Positions 18,189 through 27,173 of a stretch of DNA of 64,000 nt are shown piece by piece. The stretch comes from Bacteroides ovatus (GTDB taxonomy: Bacteria; Bacteroidota; Bacteroidia; Bacteroidales; Bacteroidaceae), in NCBI RefSeq assembly GCF_001314995.1, contig NZ_CP012938.1, forward strand, positions 1,674,001 through 1,738,000, written 5' to 3'. Position 1 is the stretch's first letter. Every line of letters begins with the position of its first letter. Made by a program: the position numbers and the translations under genes. The notes beneath the pieces are model-generated. The model ran no database searches and was not told where the DNA came from. It was given only the letters and a program-made list of their open reading frames with translations.

Positions 18189-19508
18189 TTATTTGCTGTT
18201 GAAAAGCATATCGCTCAACGATTGTAAAGCTACTTTCTTATCACACTCCCGAATGAGGAAGGAGATGTTATAGTTACTTCCTCCAAACGAGATCATTCGC
18301 ACCGGTATATCGCGCATCGCATCAAGTGCTTTCGCTTCAAAACCGACATTTTCCCATTCAAGGTCACCTACAACGCAGATGATACACATTTCTTTATCAA
18401 CGGTTACTGTTCCGTATTTCTTCAGGTCATCCAGAATCTCATTAAGATGTTTCGTGTTATCTATCGTAACAGATACACCGACTTCTGACGTACAGATCAT
18501 ATCGATAGATGTCTGATAGCTTTCGAAGATTTCGAACACCTTACGCAAGAAGCCATGAGCCAATAACATGCGGCTGGATTTAATCTTAATAGCAGTGATG
18601 TTATCTTTTGCAGCTACTGCCTTGATCTTGCCTTTTTCCGTGTCGTTAGAAATCAGTGTGCCCGGAGCCTCCGGATCCATTGTGTTCAACAGGCGGACAG
18701 GGATATTGGCATATTTAGCCGGCTGGATACAAGTAGGGTGCAGAATCTTTGCACCGAAGTAAGCCAACTCGGCTGCTTCTTCGAAGTGCAGCTGGCGTAC
18801 CGGAGCGGTCTTGTCAACAATACGCGGGTCGTTATTGTGCATACCGTCGATATCTGTCCAGATCTGGATTTCGGAAGCGTTCACTGCTGCTCCGATCAGA
18901 GAAGCGGTGTAGTCGCTACCACCACGTTGCAGGTTGTCTATCTCACCGTAAGCATTGCGGCAGATGAAACCTTGCGTAATGTAGATTTCCGTATCCGGAT
19001 AAAGATCCAATTGAGCACGCAATTTATCCTTAATATATACGGGGTCCGGTTCTGCGTTCTTATCAGTACGCATGAATTCCAAAGCCGGAAGCAACACGGA
19101 CTTCACACCGCATTCCTGCAGGTAAAAGTTTACCATCGCCGTAGAGATAAGCTCTCCCTGTGCCAAAACCACTTTCTCTTCGAACAAAGTGAAAAGGTCT
19201 TTAGTATAGGAGCGGATGTAGTCGAAGTGGGATTTGACAACTTCAAGACCTTTCTGTTTATATTCCTGGGTTGCAAAAAGCTCATCAATATGCTGTTTAT
19301 ATTTTGCTTCCAGCTTATTAATAATCTCGTTGGCACCCTCCGGATTCTTCTTATACAGATAGTCCGAAATTTCCACCAATGTGTTTGTTGTTCCTGACAT
19401 AGCAGAAAGAACAACAATCTTCTGTTCACCATCGGTAATCAATTTGGCTACTTCCTTCATGCGCTGAGCAGAACCTACGGAAGTTCCTCCAAACTTTAAA
19501 ACTTTCAT
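18189..19508 (-). CDS. lysC: Aspartate kinase, monofunctional
   Basis: A 439-residue aspartokinase phosphorylating L-aspartate, the entry step to lysine, threonine, methionine and diaminopimelate. The N-terminal kinase domain begins MKVLKFGGTSVGSAQRM and has RGGSDYTASLIGAAVNA and WTDIDGMHNNDPRIV. The C-terminal part (~300-439) holds two ACT-type regulatory domains (SEVGVSVTIDNTKHL, VGDLEWENVGF). There is no homoserine dehydrogenase domain, so this is separate from the fused ThrA type. It lies 13 nt after ftsE and upstream of lysA. Confidence 0.94.
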   Translation of the reverse strand: MKVLKFGGTSVGSAQRMKEVAKLITDGEQKIVVLSAMSGTTNTLVEISDYLYKKNPEGANEIINKLEAKYKQHIDELFATQEYKQKGLEVVKSHFDYIRSYTKDLFTLFEEKVVLAQGELISTAMVNFYLQECGVKSVLLPALEFMRTDKNAEPDPVYIKDKLRAQLDLYPDTEIYITQGFICRNAYGEIDNLQRGGSDYTASLIGAAVNASEIQIWTDIDGMHNNDPRIVDKTAPVRQLHFEEAAELAYFGAKILHPTCIQPAKYANIPVRLLNTMDPEAPGTLISNDTEKGKIKAVAAKDNITAIKIKSSRMLLAHGFLRKVFEIFESYQTSIDMICTSEVGVSVTIDNTKHLNEILDDLKKYGTVTVDKEMCIICVVGDLEWENVGFEAKALDAMRDIPVRMISFGGSNYNISFLIRECDKKVALQSLSDMLFNSK

Positions 19509-19521
19509 TTTCGTTACTGTT

Positions 19522-20250
19522 TTAGTTATCTATATTTAAATCTATTTCTATTGTTCTCTGTCTGGGCATATATTCATCAGTCACATCTACAATCTGATGG
19601 TCGGCACAACGATATACCCTGCCCGGATAATCTTTCAACAGTTGCAAATTGTGCGTCGTCATCACTACCGATGAGCCGGATTCGCAGATATTGTGCAACA
19701 ATTCAACGATGGCTTTACCTGTTTCCACATCCAGATTTCCGGTTGGTTCATCCGCCAGGATGATAGCCGGAGAATTGAGTACGGCACGTGCAATCACAAT
19801 GCGCTGCTGTTCGCCACCGGAAAGTTCGTTCGGAAGTTTATAACCTTTGTTGGACATTCCCACCAGTTGAAGCACTTCTTCAATACGCTCCTGTATCTCC
19901 TGTTTGTTTTTCCAGCCTGTGGCACGAAGCACAAATTCCAGGTTATTATATACAGTACGGTCTGTGAGCAGCTGAAAATCCTGGAATACAATGCCTAACT
20001 TGCGGCGCAATTGCGGGATATGCTTACGTTTGATAGATCGCATATTATAGCCCAGCACTTCCGCTTCACCGTCAATTACATCCAGTTCGCCATAAAGAGT
20101 CTTGAGCAGACTCGTTTTCCCCGAGCCTACTTTTCCGATCAAATAGACAAACTCTCCTTTGTGCAATTCCAGATTTACATCACTTAGCACACAGAGTTCC
20201 TGTTGATGGATTTCTACGTTCTTATATTGTATCAACGCCCCGTCATCCAT
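19522..20250 (-). CDS. ftsE: FtsE-like cell-division ABC transporter ATP-binding protein
   Basis: A 242-residue ABC ATPase with Walker A GKVGSGKT (residues 39-46), Q-loop FQDFQLL, signature LSGGEQQR, Walker B IILADEPTGNLD and H-loop TTHN. The FtsE/MacB/LolD subgroup fits; the 'R.LG.VFQDF.LL..RTV..N' pattern is FtsE-like. FtsE works with the membrane protein FtsX to control peptidoglycan hydrolases at the septum. No ftsX is next to it here; it is instead embedded between hisIE (41 nt upstream) and lysC (13 nt downstream). Confidence 0.82.
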   Translation of the reverse strand: MDDGALIQYKNVEIHQQELCVLSDVNLELHKGEFVYLIGKVGSGKTSLLKTLYGELDVIDGEAEVLGYNMRSIKRKHIPQLRRKLGIVFQDFQLLTDRTVYNNLEFVLRATGWKNKQEIQERIEEVLQLVGMSNKGYKLPNELSGGEQQRIVIARAVLNSPAIILADEPTGNLDVETGKAIVELLHNICESGSSVVMTTHNLQLLKDYPGRVYRCADHQIVDVTDEYMPRQRTIEIDLNIDN

Positions 20251-20291
20251 GCCGACTCCCGTTTTAATTTTTAATTTCTAATCTTTACTTA

Positions 20292-20903
20292 TTAATGCTT
20301 CTTCCAGGTACTGCTATGTCTTTCCTGCAGTTCACGTGCAAGATCTTCAATGCGATAGCCTTTTGAAGCAAGCAATACAATCATGTGATAAATGAGGTCG
20401 GCTCCTTCGTAGATCAAACGTTCGTCAGTACCGTTCGTTGCTTCGATCACTGTTTCCACAGCTTCCTCACCTACTTTTTGAGCTATCTTATTGATTCCCG
20501 ACTCAAACAGGCTGGTTGTATAAGAACCTTCGGGCATTTCTTCGTGACGTTTGTCTATAAAGTCCTGCAATGCTTTCAGGAACATGACCGGTTCTTCGTT
20601 TTTCTCCCCCCAACAAGTATCTGTGCCTGTATGACACACAGGACCTACCGGTTCTACTTGAATCAATAATGTATCATTGTCACAATCAGCCTTTATAGAT
20701 ACAACATGAAGGAAGTTACCGCTTTCTTCGCCTTTTGTCCATAAACGATTCTTCGTACGGCTAAAGAATGTAACTTTTCCGGTTTCCACCGTTTTATCAT
20801 AAGCTTCTTTATTCATGAAACCCAGCATCAAGACCTTACGTGTCTCGTTGTCCTGTATGATAGCCGGAACGAGTCCGTTCATTTTATCGAAATCCAATTC
20901 CAT
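20292..20903 (-). CDS. hisIE: Bifunctional phosphoribosyl-AMP cyclohydrolase / phosphoribosyl-ATP pyrophosphatase
   Basis: A 203-residue HisI-HisE fusion for steps two and three of histidine synthesis. The cyclohydrolase half (~1-110) has MLGFMNKEAYDKT, TFFSRTKNRLWTKGEESGN and the zinc motif CHTGTDTCW. The pyrophosphatase half (~110-203) has SYTTSLFESGINKIAQKVG, EEAVETVIEA and ADLIYHMIVLLA with the acidic metal ligands. A gap of 130 nt separates it from hisF upstream; I see no gene in that gap. Confidence 0.95.
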   Translation of the reverse strand: MELDFDKMNGLVPAIIQDNETRKVLMLGFMNKEAYDKTVETGKVTFFSRTKNRLWTKGEESGNFLHVVSIKADCDNDTLLIQVEPVGPVCHTGTDTCWGEKNEEPVMFLKALQDFIDKRHEEMPEGSYTTSLFESGINKIAQKVGEEAVETVIEATNGTDERLIYEGADLIYHMIVLLASKGYRIEDLARELQERHSSTWKKH

Positions 20904-21033
20904 TTTTATATAAGTTCTAATTACTATTCCAATTTACAATTACTACCTATTCGCCTACGGAATTCTTTTGCAGACAGTTCCTATATTTATCTGACTATAT
21001 AATCCATCCGCAGGAAAACCCGGCCGGGGTGCC

Positions 21034-21789
21034 TCACCCCCTGATGGTAATTCCTTCGCCGCAAAGATACGATTTTAATTCGGGAATTTTAATTTCTCCG
21101 AAGTGAAAAACACTGGCAGCCAATGCAGCATCTGCCTTTCCCTGTAAAAAGACATCACGGAAGTGCTCCTTACAGCCCGCACCTCCTGAAGCTATGATGG
21201 GAATGGAGAGTTGATCCGCTAAAGCGGCAAGTGCTTCATTTGCATAACCGGCTTTTACACCATCGTGATTCATGCTTGTGAAGAGTATTTCTCCTGCTCC
21301 GCGTTCCTGTGCTTCTTTAGTCCACTCGAACAGATCTTTATCCGTTTCGATGCGTCCTCCGTTCAGGTAACATTTCCAACCGTTTTCGGTCTGTTTGGCA
21401 TCTACAGCCAACACACAAACTTGTGAGCCGAAATTCTTTGCTATCTCGTCAACCAACCGGGGATTGCGGATAGCGGAAGAATTGATAGAAATCTTATCTG
21501 CCCCTGCATTCAGCAGACGGTCTACATCACTTAATTCATTGATTCCACCACCTACGGTAAATGGGATATTGATATTAGCAGCAATCCGTTTTACCAATTC
21601 CGTAAAAGTCTTACGTCCTTCATGGCTTGCAGTAATGTCCAGGAAAACAAGTTCATCCGCCCCCTGTTCACTGTAAGCACGACCTAGTTCCACCGGATCA
21701 CCGGCTTGACGCAAGTTGACAAAATTCGTTCCTTTCACGGTTTGTCCGTCTTTTATATCCAGACAAGGTACTATTCTTTTTGCTAACAC
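21034..21789 (-). CDS. hisF: Imidazole glycerol phosphate synthase cyclase subunit HisF (GTG start)
   Basis: A 251-residue TIM barrel that takes ammonia from HisH to form imidazole glycerol phosphate and AICAR. Catalytic Asp11 lies in [13 protein letters not shown], the second Asp in [11 protein letters not shown], and phosphate-binding loops are [11 protein letters not shown] and [12 protein letters not shown]. The only sensible start is a GTG codon at 21787-21789; the sequence from there ([11 protein letters not shown]) matches the conserved N-terminus. hisA lies 103 nt upstream. Confidence 0.95.
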   Translation of the reverse strand: MLAKRIVPCLDIKDGQTVKGTNFVNLRQAGDPVELGRAYSEQGADELVFLDITASHEGRKTFTELVKRIAANINIPFTVGGGINELSDVDRLLNAGADKISINSSAIRNPRLVDEIAKNFGSQVCVLAVDAKQTENGWKCYLNGGRIETDKDLFEWTKEAQERGAGEILFTSMNHDGVKAGYANEALAALADQLSIPIIASGGAGCKEHFRDVFLQGKADAALAASVFHFGEIKIPELKSYLCGEGITIRG

Positions 21790-21892
21790 AATCCTATTTT
21801 ATTTATTGTTCAACAATTTATAATCTATATTCCTGAAGCTTGATTCTTATCTCCCTTATTATAAAGGTATCTTATTTATTCCGATACGCTCA

Positions 21893-22612
21893 TTACAGAA
21901 AGATTCTCAAATCTTGTAAGGTGATATGTCCTTCGTATAATGCCTTACCGAAAATAACTCCGGGAACACCAGCCTCATCCAAAGCAACAATATCATCCAC
22001 CTTGCTCACCCCGCCACTAGCCATCAGATAAAGGTCAGGGAATTTTGCCAGCATCTCTTTATACAAATCGATAGAAGGGCCACTCAACATTCCGTCACAG
22101 CTAATATCCGTACAGATTACTTTTCGTATACCTTTATCTATATAATTTTCGAGAAATGGAAAAAGTTCACAGGCACTTTCATCTTTCCAACCATTGACGG
22201 CTATCTTATGTTCTTTTACATCTGCCCCCAAAATAATCTTCTCACTGCCGTATATTTCCAGCCAATGACAGAATAATTCTGGATCTTTCACTGCAATGCT
22301 TCCTCCGGTTACCATCTGCGCACCGCTCTCAAAAGCAATTTTCAAATCTTCATCACTCTTTACTCCTCCACCAAAATCTATGACAAGAGAAGTGCGTACA
22401 GCAATCTGTTCCAACACCCGATAGTTAACGACATGATGAGAAGCAGCACCGTCCAAGTCTACCACATGGAGCCTGCGAACACCGTTCGCTTCAAACTCCT
22501 TTGCAACTTCCACCGGGTTCTCATTATACACCTTTTTACTATCGTAATCTCCCTGGGAAAGGCGTACGCACTTTCCATCAATAATATCAATGGCTGGAAT
22601 AATTTCTATCAT
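21893..22612 (-). CDS. hisA: ProFAR isomerase HisA
   Basis: A 239-residue TIM barrel isomerising ProFAR to PRFAR in histidine synthesis. The catalytic Asp is in IPAIDIIDGKCVRLSQGDY, the second catalytic Asp in CTDISCDGML, and phosphate loops are DFGGGVKSDED and ASGGVSKVDD. It follows hisH by 18 nt and is in the expected order hisH-hisA-hisF. Confidence 0.95.
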   Translation of the reverse strand: MIEIIPAIDIIDGKCVRLSQGDYDSKKVYNENPVEVAKEFEANGVRRLHVVDLDGAASHHVVNYRVLEQIAVRTSLVIDFGGGVKSDEDLKIAFESGAQMVTGGSIAVKDPELFCHWLEIYGSEKIILGADVKEHKIAVNGWKDESACELFPFLENYIDKGIRKVICTDISCDGMLSGPSIDLYKEMLAKFPDLYLMASGGVSKVDDIVALDEAGVPGVIFGKALYEGHITLQDLRIFL

Positions 22613-22630
22613 CTATTTACTATTTGTATC

Positions 22631-23221
22631 TTAGAGGTTTAAAAAGTTTGTCAGAATCTTCTCTCCTGTCTTACCACTTTTTTCCGGATGGAACTGGGTA
22701 GCATAAAAGTTATCTTTATGGAGCGCAGCACTGAACGGGTGAATATAGTCAGTTGTAGCAGCAGTAAAGTCGCAGGTCGGCACATAGAAGCTATGCACAA
22801 AATAGACAAACTCTTCTTCGGTGAACCCTTCAAACAATTTACTATTCGTTTTTCCAATGGTGTTCCATCCCATGTGCGGCACTTTATCCTCATGTTTCTG
22901 CGGGACAAAACGTTTCACATCCACATCAAAGATATTCAAACAATCGACTTCTCCTTCTTCGGAATGCCGGCACATCAACTGCATGCCGAGACAAATTCCA
23001 AATACAGGCTGACGGAGATTCTTAATCAGTTCGTCCAGTCCCGTTGCCTTCAAGTGGTTCATGGTAGTTTCCGCCTCTCCCACTCCGGGAAAAATAACTT
23101 TATCGGCCGATTGGAGTTCTTCTTTATCAGCAGTAATCACCGCTTCTACCCCCAACCGCTTTAAAGCATAATCCACAGAACGAATATTGCCGGCATTGTA
23201 TTTTACAACTGCTACTTTCAT
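22631..23221 (-). CDS. hisH: Imidazole glycerol phosphate synthase glutaminase subunit HisH
   Basis: A 196-residue class I glutamine amidotransferase that feeds ammonia to HisF. The nucleophile Cys is in VFGICLGMQLM, and the His-Glu pair is in TQFHPEKSG. The N-terminus KYNAGNIRSVDYALKRLG is diagnostic of HisH. Its ATG overlaps the purU stop by one base (TGATG), so the two are translationally coupled. Confidence 0.95.
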   Translation of the reverse strand: MKVAVVKYNAGNIRSVDYALKRLGVEAVITADKEELQSADKVIFPGVGEAETTMNHLKATGLDELIKNLRQPVFGICLGMQLMCRHSEEGEVDCLNIFDVDVKRFVPQKHEDKVPHMGWNTIGKTNSKLFEGFTEEEFVYFVHSFYVPTCDFTAATTDYIHPFSAALHKDNFYATQFHPEKSGKTGEKILTNFLNL

Positions 23222-24078
23222 CAGCTAAATATTACTGTTTTATTTTTATAAGCCAAAACTTTGCGCTCGATGTGCTTCTGCACTGCACGCGAAAGAACGA
23301 TTTTTTCCAAATCCTTTCCTTTATTTACGAGGTCTTCAATAGCATCTTTATGAGTAATGCGCACTACATCCTGTTCAATAATCGGTCCGGCATCCAGCTC
23401 TGTCGTTACATAATGACTAGTTGCACCAATAATTTTCACCCCTCTCTGGAAAGCTGCGTGATAAGGCTTCGCCCCTACAAACGCAGGAAGGAAAGAATGA
23501 TGAATATTGATAATCTTATTCGGATAAGCATTAATCATCTGTTCGGAGATCACCTGCATATAGCGTGCCAATACAATAAATGTAATCTTATGTTTGGCAA
23601 GCAATTCCATCTCTTTGCGCTCCTGTTCTTCTTTCGTCTCCTTGGTGATAGGGAACAGATAGAAAGGAATTCCGAAACGTTCTGCTACGTGCTGCAAATC
23701 CGGATGATTACTTATAATAAGAGGTATCTCTACATTCCACTCTCCTGCCGTATACCGGGCTAACATATCGAAAAGACAGTGTGACAGCTTGGATACGAAA
23801 ATGGCCATACGTGGTTTTACATCAGAGAAATAAAGACGAAAATCCATTTCATATTTTTGCCCGTAGAGTGTTCTGAAATAATCTTCAATTTTTTCCTGTG
23901 GAACCAGAAAATCTTTCAGTTCCCATTCAATACGCATGAAGAAGATGTTCTCTACATGATCTACATACTGATCCAGATAGATAATATTTCCTTTGTTTAC
24001 CGTAATAAAGTCTGTCACTTCCGCTAGGATTCCCGGTTTGTCGGGACAGTGCAATAACAGTTTGGCTGTTGTCATCAT
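23221..24078 (-). CDS. purU: Formyltetrahydrofolate deformylase
   Basis: A 285-residue PurU: an N-terminal ACT domain (LLLHCPDKPGILAEVTDFI, residues ~6-80) and a C-terminal formyltransferase-fold domain with the catalytic triad visible as Asn and His in NKIINIHHSFLPAFVGAKPY and Asp in ELDAGPIIEQD. It releases formate from 10-formyl-THF. It heads the histidine run and overlaps hisH. A -7 box TATTTTTG lies at 24138-24145 on the minus strand, so this is probably the operon promoter. Confidence 0.93.
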   Translation of the reverse strand: MMTTAKLLLHCPDKPGILAEVTDFITVNKGNIIYLDQYVDHVENIFFMRIEWELKDFLVPQEKIEDYFRTLYGQKYEMDFRLYFSDVKPRMAIFVSKLSHCLFDMLARYTAGEWNVEIPLIISNHPDLQHVAERFGIPFYLFPITKETKEEQERKEMELLAKHKITFIVLARYMQVISEQMINAYPNKIINIHHSFLPAFVGAKPYHAAFQRGVKIIGATSHYVTTELDAGPIIEQDVVRITHKDAIEDLVNKGKDLEKIVLSRAVQKHIERKVLAYKNKTVIFS

Positions 24079-24137
24079 TCTTTCTACTAATTAACGATTC
24101 TAGGCAGATTATTTTCTACCTTTCTAATTTTAGTCCG

Positions 24138-24145
24138 CAAAAATA
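24138..24145 (-). promoter_or_regulatory. Probable -7 box of the purU-his operon
   Basis: Minus-strand TATTTTTG fits TAnnTTTG, ~60 nt upstream of the purU ATG. No convincing -33 TTTG at the expected distance, so the assignment is tentative. Confidence 0.45.
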
Positions 24146-24279
24146 ACGATTTATTGCAAAATTACGAATTATTCAAGCAGAAAGTTGATATAAAAACGGT
24201 GATTTCTTACAGATAGAAAGATATCGAGAGTTATTTTCAATGAAAAGAATGACAAACTTTAGGATAGTGATACCATTGC

Positions 24280-24348
24280 CTTCGGATAGTGACGGTATTC
24301 CATCGTGATAGCGTCACTATAACGATCAGATACCGTCACTATCCGAAG
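24280..24348. repeat. Perfect 19-bp inverted repeat with structured loop
   Basis: Arms cttcggatagtgacggtat (24280-24298) and ataccgtcactatccgaag (24330-24348) are exact complements; the 31-nt loop contains further related units (gtgatagcgtcac). Another partial copy, aggatagtgatacca, sits just upstream at 24261. The rest of the 24079-24520 gap shows no gene. Confidence 0.85.
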
Positions 24349-24447
24349 AGAAGAAAAACGAATATTTTTTTTCATTACAAAAGTACTCAAAATGAGACAC
24401 TAAGCATTTTTCTTGTTTTTTCTTGAAAAAAACTTTTCTCAAAACGC

Positions 24448-24477
24448 TTGCAGGTTTACAAAAAACAACTACCTTTG
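24448..24477 (+). promoter_or_regulatory. Promoter of the tRNA-Asp pair
   Basis: -7 box TACCTTTG (24470-24477) matches TAnnTTTG, with TTGC (24448-24451) 18 nt upstream. The first tRNA begins 44 nt downstream. Confidence 0.7.
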
Positions 24478-24520
24478 CACCCGCAATCGAGAGAGATGCA
24501 GATTAATAAATTGAAATTCT

Positions 24521-24594
24521 GGTGCGTTAGTTCAGTTGGTTAGAATACATGCCTGTCACGCATGGGGTCACGGGTTCGAGTCCCGTACGCACCG
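24521..24594 (+). tRNA. tRNA-Asp (anticodon GTC)
   Basis: Cloverleaf read by eye: acceptor GGTGCGT / ACGCACC with discriminator G, anticodon stem-loop ATGCCTGTCACGCAT with anticodon GTC, and T-loop GGGTTCGAGTCCC. CCA is not encoded. Identical to the copy at 24650. Confidence 0.95.
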
Positions 24595-24649
24595 CTTCTT
24601 TCACTAAGAAGCAGAGAGAAATATAAATGAGTTAATCCAATTAAAATTT

Positions 24650-24723
24650 GGTGCGTTAGTTCAGTTGGTTAGAATACATGCCTGTCACGCATGGGGTCAC
24701 GGGTTCGAGTCCCGTACGCACCG
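24650..24723 (+). tRNA. tRNA-Asp (anticodon GTC), second identical copy
   Basis: Identical in all 74 positions to the tRNA at 24521 and separated from it by 55 nt of unrelated spacer. The two are likely processed from a single transcript that ends at the terminator at 24748-24787. Confidence 0.95.
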
Positions 24724-24747
24724 CGAAAGCAAATAGTAAATTAAAGC

Positions 24748-24787
24748 AAAGCTCTGAAATTCAAGAAATTCAGAGCTTTTTTCTTTT
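24748..24787 (+). terminator. Terminator of the tRNA-Asp transcript
   Basis: Stem aaagctctgaa / ttcagagcttt followed by a T-rich run on the plus strand. Confidence 0.85.
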
Positions 24788-24901
24788 TCTTCACTTCATT
24801 TAAAACAGAGTTTAAGTAGGCGATAGATGTGCCCATTCAAACTCTACAATGATTTTTTAACCAATCATTTTATGTAACCATACTATTTTCCGCCACGCCA
24901 A

Positions 24902-24930
24902 TTTTATCGGCTGTCTTTCAGCCGATAAAA
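24902..24930. terminator. Palindrome ending the IS66 transcript
   Basis: ttttatcggctg / cagccgataaaa around a 5-nt loop, just inside the left end of the element and 31 nt past the tnpC stop; A/T-rich flanks on both sides allow it to stop transcription in either direction. Confidence 0.7.
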
Positions 24931-24960
24931 TAAAAATGCCCGTAAGAAAATATTTTTGTT

Positions 24961-26766
24961 TTAACATTCCGGTTTATAGAAACATGGCAGAAGAGCCTTC
25001 TTGTCGCAGTCCTTACCATGAAGAATACATTCAAACAAGTGTTTCAGGTAATTCTGAGGGTCTATGCCGTTCAACTTACAGCTTTCTATCAGAGAGAAGG
25101 TGAATGCAGAGTTTTCTGCCGCATCCTCACTGCCAACGTTCATACAGTTCTTGAGCAGCAGCTTTACAGGTTTCATCCTTTGCTCACAGAGGTTGTTCGA
25201 GATTTCTGCTGAACCGTCCTTGAGGATATTTCTCAAGGATTTCCACTGGTTTATCGTATAGTTCACGGCCTTTCTCATCAGTTCGTTAGCCATAATCTTC
25301 GCATCCTGCATCATAATGACCACCTTATGATGGATACGTTCAAGAATCGGTCCTGTTAGCTTAAGCCTTCTTTCCTTAATCTGCTCACCGCTGAGTTTCA
25401 TCATACGGAACAGGTCTTCATTTCTGAACATCTCACCGATAGGATCTATTATGTCCATCGCTGTTCTGTCTGAAGGCAGGGCATCAACCCACAACCTTCT
25501 ACAATGCGTCCAGCATCCTATATGAAGCACCTTTGAGTCGTCTCCGTCAAACATCCTGTAAACCGTATATCCGTCAGTGGATATGGTTCCCATAAAATAT
25601 TCCAGGAATGATTTTGCCGCATCGGACGACCTGCTGCCGTTATTATAGTGATAATAGACCATCTTAATATGCTTGGCAAAGAAAGCCCATAAGTACTTTC
25701 TCCTGTAAGCCTTACCTTCCTTTGTTTCCACTCCAACAAGCTCAGTAGTCTCATCAACCATAAGGTAATTAGCTCTCTGTACAAACTCCTTGAAGACATC
25801 TTCCATGAACTCCCTTAGTTTGGCGATTCCGTTATGGATATAGCTGTTCAGCGTGGTATTGCTTATGTGGATACCCTCTCTTGCAAGCAGTCTTATCTGT
25901 CTGTTCTCAGGCATGCTGAAGTCATATTTCAGACAAAGCAGACGGGCAAGCAGTTCAGGAGAGAAGATACCTCCAAGGTTTTTCAGCGGATGTTCCATGG
26001 TGCTTGTGAAAGTGCCGTCCGCAAGCTTTACCCTTGCCACCTTGTAAACATGCTCCACGTTATAAGCCCTTACATGTTCTATGACCCTGTATTCCCACAC
26101 ATCAGGCATACCGTTGCGGTTCATAAACCGTCCCCCTTCTGGAAGCGTGTAATACTCGTCCACTTCATGTACTACCACCTTGTCAACTTTCAATTTTGTT
26201 TTCCCGGCACGTGGTGCGGTTTCCTTTCTCCTTGAAGGTTTGCTGTTCTGGGCAGGTATGTTGCCGGAAGAGGTATTGCTGCCGGTTTCGTTATCATCGG
26301 TCTTATTATTATCATCCTTCCTGTCAGAACCGTCATACTCGGATTGTTCCAGAGCGGACTTGTCGAGATTACGGTTGTTCAACAGCCTTCTTTGCTCGGA
26401 AGTACGGCCGAAACGGTGTTTCCTGCTGTCCTCAAGCTGAAGTCTGAGATTGGAGATCTCGTTTGCCAGCATCCTGTTCACCTCATCCTTTGCTTCAAGC
26501 TGCTTTCTCATAAGTTCCATTTCTTTCCTGTAATGTTCAACCGTGGTTGACTGCTTTTCGATGGTATCTTTGAGATCATTGATGGTATCTATCAGATTTT
26601 TAGAGTTCTCCCTGTTGGATTCTTCAATAGACTCAAGCCTCGCAATCAATTCTTTATTCTGTTTGCGAAGACCTGCCTTTTCCTCATTCGCCAGACCCAG
26701 CTGGCAGCAAAGTAACTCGTATGCTCTTTCATCAATCATGATATAAAGGTACGAAAAATCAGGCAC
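24961..26766 (-). CDS. tnpC: IS66-family transposase (TnpC)
   Basis: A 601-residue transposase. Residues ~15-115 are a leucine-zipper-like coiled coil, followed by a low-complexity Asp/Asn/Ser linker with a basic patch, a zinc-finger-like/HTH region, then the DDE catalytic domain: first Asp in YLMVDETTELVGVE, second in GTISTDGYTVYRMF with HIGCWTHCRRLW after it, and the Glu region in SLRNILKDGSAEISNNLCEQ. The C-terminal EQRMKPVKLLLKN and AENSAFTFSLIESCKLNG parts are IS66 hallmarks. Apparently intact. Confidence 0.94.
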   Translation of the reverse strand: MPDFSYLYIMIDERAYELLCCQLGLANEEKAGLRKQNKELIARLESIEESNRENSKNLIDTINDLKDTIEKQSTTVEHYRKEMELMRKQLEAKDEVNRMLANEISNLRLQLEDSRKHRFGRTSEQRRLLNNRNLDKSALEQSEYDGSDRKDDNNKTDDNETGSNTSSGNIPAQNSKPSRRKETAPRAGKTKLKVDKVVVHEVDEYYTLPEGGRFMNRNGMPDVWEYRVIEHVRAYNVEHVYKVARVKLADGTFTSTMEHPLKNLGGIFSPELLARLLCLKYDFSMPENRQIRLLAREGIHISNTTLNSYIHNGIAKLREFMEDVFKEFVQRANYLMVDETTELVGVETKEGKAYRRKYLWAFFAKHIKMVYYHYNNGSRSSDAAKSFLEYFMGTISTDGYTVYRMFDGDDSKVLHIGCWTHCRRLWVDALPSDRTAMDIIDPIGEMFRNEDLFRMMKLSGEQIKERRLKLTGPILERIHHKVVIMMQDAKIMANELMRKAVNYTINQWKSLRNILKDGSAEISNNLCEQRMKPVKLLLKNCMNVGSEDAAENSAFTFSLIESCKLNGIDPQNYLKHLFECILHGKDCDKKALLPCFYKPEC

Positions 26767-26827
26767 TTACGCAAACTTTTTACCGTTTATTTTTTATACT
26801 ATCCTGTTGATAATCAGTATGTTAATA

Positions 26828-27172
26828 TTAGCCTTTCGGACTAACGTACATCTTGTCAACTACAATGCTTTCCGTAAGATAAGCCATGTCCGACCACTGT
26901 ATCCGGTAGCACCTGGAGACTTCATCAAATACAGGTTTCTTGAATTTGCCCATAACAGGACGTTTTTCGTAAAGCACATAAAAACCGCGTTCGTAATGAA
27001 GTATCTTCACAACCTTTCGGTTCCGGGACATGAACATATATACATTGGACGCATCGCTCGGGTCAAGGGACATTTCTTCCCTTATACTCTCACACAGACG
27101 GAAAATGCCTTTCCGCAAATCAACATTACCGTTAAACAGGTAATAGTTAAGGTTAGCACTCAGTCCAAGCAT
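26828..27172 (-). CDS. tnpB: IS66 accessory protein TnpB
   Basis: A 114-residue protein of the IS66 Orf2/TnpB family: NLNYYLFNGNVDLRKGIFRL near the start, VYMFMSRNRKVVKILHYERG in the middle and LYEKRPVMGKF after it. In IS66 elements TnpB is needed for transposition along with TnpA and TnpC, though its activity is unclear. It begins 1 nt after the tnpA stop. Confidence 0.93.
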   Translation of the reverse strand: MLGLSANLNYYLFNGNVDLRKGIFRLCESIREEMSLDPSDASNVYMFMSRNRKVVKILHYERGFYVLYEKRPVMGKFKKPVFDEVSRCYRIQWSDMAYLTESIVVDKMYVSPKG

Positions 27173-27173
27173 A

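Noticed and set aside
24521..24874. tRNA-Asp as integration site of a larger element
   Set aside because: No repeated 3' tRNA end, integrase gene or att-like duplicate was found; the two tRNAs are complete tandem copies and the IS66 element does not target tRNAs.
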